Positions 11,817 through 12,985 of a DNA stretch of 12,985 nt are shown piece after piece. The stretch spans positions 4,628-17,612 of the forward strand of contig DQCI01000177.1 of assembly GCA_003545125.1 (NCBI GenBank), in the 5' to 3' direction. A program made the translations under genes and the position numbers. The DNA comes from Paracoccaceae bacterium (GTDB taxonomy: Bacteria > Pseudomonadota > Alphaproteobacteria > Rhodobacterales > Rhodobacteraceae). The notes under the pieces are model-generated. The model searched no databases. It saw only the letters and a program-made list of their open reading frames with translations, and was not told the origin of the DNA. The number at the start of each line of letters is the position of its first letter. Position 1 is the stretch's first letter.

Positions 11817-12743
11817 TCACACGTCGAGGCACCAGCGCATGATCGCCTTTTGCGCGTGCAACCGGTTCTCGGCCTCGTCGAAGACCACGGACTGCGGCCC
11901 GTCCATCACCGCGTCGGTGACTTCTTCGCCGCGGTGCGCGGGCAGGCAGTGCATGAACAGCGCATCCGGCTTGGCACCCGACATGAGGTGTTCATTGACC
12001 TGGTAGGGGCGCAGCAGGTTGTGGCGCCGCTCGCGGGTCGAAAGCGCATCGTGCATGCTCACCCAGGTGTCGGTCACCACCAGGTCGGCGCCCTTGATCG
12101 CTTCCTGCGGATCACGCACGATCTCGGCTTCGACACCGCGCGCGCGGGCCTCGTCCAATATCCGCGTGTCGGGATCGAGCTGCGCCGGGCCGGTAAAGGT
12201 GAAATCGAACCCGAACTGGCCGGCGGCATGAATGAAGGAGGCGGCGACGTTGTTGCCGTCGCCGGTGAAGACCACCTTTTTCCCGGCGATCGGCCCGCGA
12301 TGCTCCTCGAAGGTCATCAGGTCGGCCATGATCTGGCAGGGGTGCGACCGGTCGGTCAGCCCGTTAATGACCGGCACGGTGGCGCGGTCTGCGAGCTCCA
12401 GAAGCGCCGTCTCGTCGAAGGTGCGGATCATGATCAGATCGACGTAACGGTTGAGCACGCGGGCGGTGTCGGCAATGCTCTCGCCGTGGCCGAGTTGCAT
12501 TTCCTGGCCGGTGAGCACCAGCGTCTGCCCGCCCATCTGCCGCACGCCGACATCGAAGCTCACCCGGGTCCGGGTCGAGGGCTTCTCAAAAATCAGCGCC
12601 ACCATCCGGTTCGCGAGCGGTTGCTCGGCATCGGGAGTGCCTTTCGGCACGTCGCCGCGGGCGTCCTTCGTCGCCCGCGCCTGGGCGAGGATGGCCTTCA
12701 GATCGTCCCGTTCGGTCTTGTCGATATCGAGGAAATGTCTCAT
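11817..12743 (-). CDS. argF: Ornithine carbamoyltransferase
   Basis: 308 residues, the normal length. It joins carbamoyl phosphate to ornithine to give citrulline, the sixth step of arginine synthesis, as a cytoplasmic trimer. The carbamoyl-phosphate motif STRTR is at 56-60 (in [15 protein letters not shown]), HPCQ at 134-137, the ornithine-side DTWVSM at 225-230, and HCLPAHRG with the catalytic Cys at 265-272. The ATG at 12741-12743 overlaps the argD stop by four bases (ATGA), so translation is coupled. A hairpin follows the stop codon. An anabolic rather than catabolic role is inferred from the argD linkage. Confidence 0.97.
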   Translation of the reverse strand: MRHFLDIDKTERDDLKAILAQARATKDARGDVPKGTPDAEQPLANRMVALIFEKPSTRTRVSFDVGVRQMGGQTLVLTGQEMQLGHGESIADTARVLNRYVDLIMIRTFDETALLELADRATVPVINGLTDRSHPCQIMADLMTFEEHRGPIAGKKVVFTGDGNNVAASFIHAAGQFGFDFTFTGPAQLDPDTRILDEARARGVEAEIVRDPQEAIKGADLVVTDTWVSMHDALSTRERRHNLLRPYQVNEHLMSGAKPDALFMHCLPAHRGEEVTDAVMDGPQSVVFDEAENRLHAQKAIMRWCLDV

Positions 12744-12985
12744 GCGCCCGCTCCCTTCACGTCCCGCGCCGCGGCGTCGAGCCGCTCGATGGCAATAGTG
12801 ATGTCGTCATCGGTGATGGTGAGCGCCGGCAACAGGCGCACCACGTTCTCGGCCGCCGGGACGACCAGGATGTTGTGGTCGTAGCCCGCCTTGACCACGT
12901 CGAGATTGGCCGTGCCCGGCTGGCAGACGAGGCCGAGCATGAGCCCGGCGCCGCGGACCCCGGCGAACACCTCCGGGTGCACCGC
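12740..12985 (-). CDS. argD: Acetylornithine aminotransferase, C-terminal part (runs off right edge)
   Basis: The last 81 codons of a class-III PLP aminotransferase; the frame is open through base 12985, so the true start is outside. The segments [15 protein letters not shown], a glycine-rich strand typical of the C-terminal small domain, and [20 protein letters not shown], the standard C-terminal block, identify ArgD-type enzymes. ArgD converts N-acetylglutamate semialdehyde to N-acetylornithine and can double as the succinyldiaminopimelate aminotransferase. The catalytic Lys lies in the missing part. ATGA overlap with argF supports the arginine assignment over other class-III enzymes. Confidence 0.9.
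   Translation of the reverse strand, partial: AVHPEVFAGVRGAGLMLGLVCQPGTANLDVVKAGYDHNILVVPAAENVVRLLPALTITDDDITIAIERLDAAARDVKGAGA

Overview
The window looks like chromosomal DNA of an alphaproteobacterium, most likely a Rhodobacterales/Rhodobacteraceae member. The reasons are the high GC content and strong GC3 coding, a DUF2794 gene, a phenylacetate (paa) cluster edge, an argD-argF pair, and lipid and cell-wall genes of alphaproteobacterial type. I see no transposase, prophage, CRISPR array, rRNA or tRNA.

Left to right: the 5' part of paaK (runs off the left edge) and paaI lie on the minus strand, with a TetR-type palindrome just upstream of paaI. A 718-base stretch (1087-1804) follows. It holds one weakly supported 62-codon ORF and a strongly folded element that ends in a minus-strand intrinsic terminator. 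Next come a DUF2794 gene (+), a convergent hypothetical gene (-), and a translationally coupled minus-strand pair, M17 aminopeptidase then NlpC/P60 peptidase, that probably handles murein peptides. Divergent from that pair is an inositol-monophosphatase-family gene (+), which converges on a degenerate Hpt-like gene (-). A beta-carbonic anhydrase (+) and a coupled lysophospholipid acyltransferase / phosphatidate cytidylyltransferase pair (+) follow.

Positions 9116-10746 are the most unusual part. There are five tiny minus-strand genes of 58-73 codons. Four of them form two copies of the same two-gene cassette: an arginine-rich protein with a GVFFTT tail motif, followed by a GRRAAL...VVSIFD protein. 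The fifth is a 58-codon gene placed ahead of one cassette. Between the cassettes lie two diverged copies of a ~105-bp noncoding repeat whose inverted-repeat arms are conserved while the loop has changed, and a second copy of the same GACCGnnCGGTC palindrome seen at paaI. I recognise no family for these proteins; they are the best candidate for an undescribed system here.

The right end holds a cysteine hydrolase of the isochorismatase family (-) and the arginine-biosynthesis genes argF and argD (-, ATGA overlap). argD runs off the right edge.
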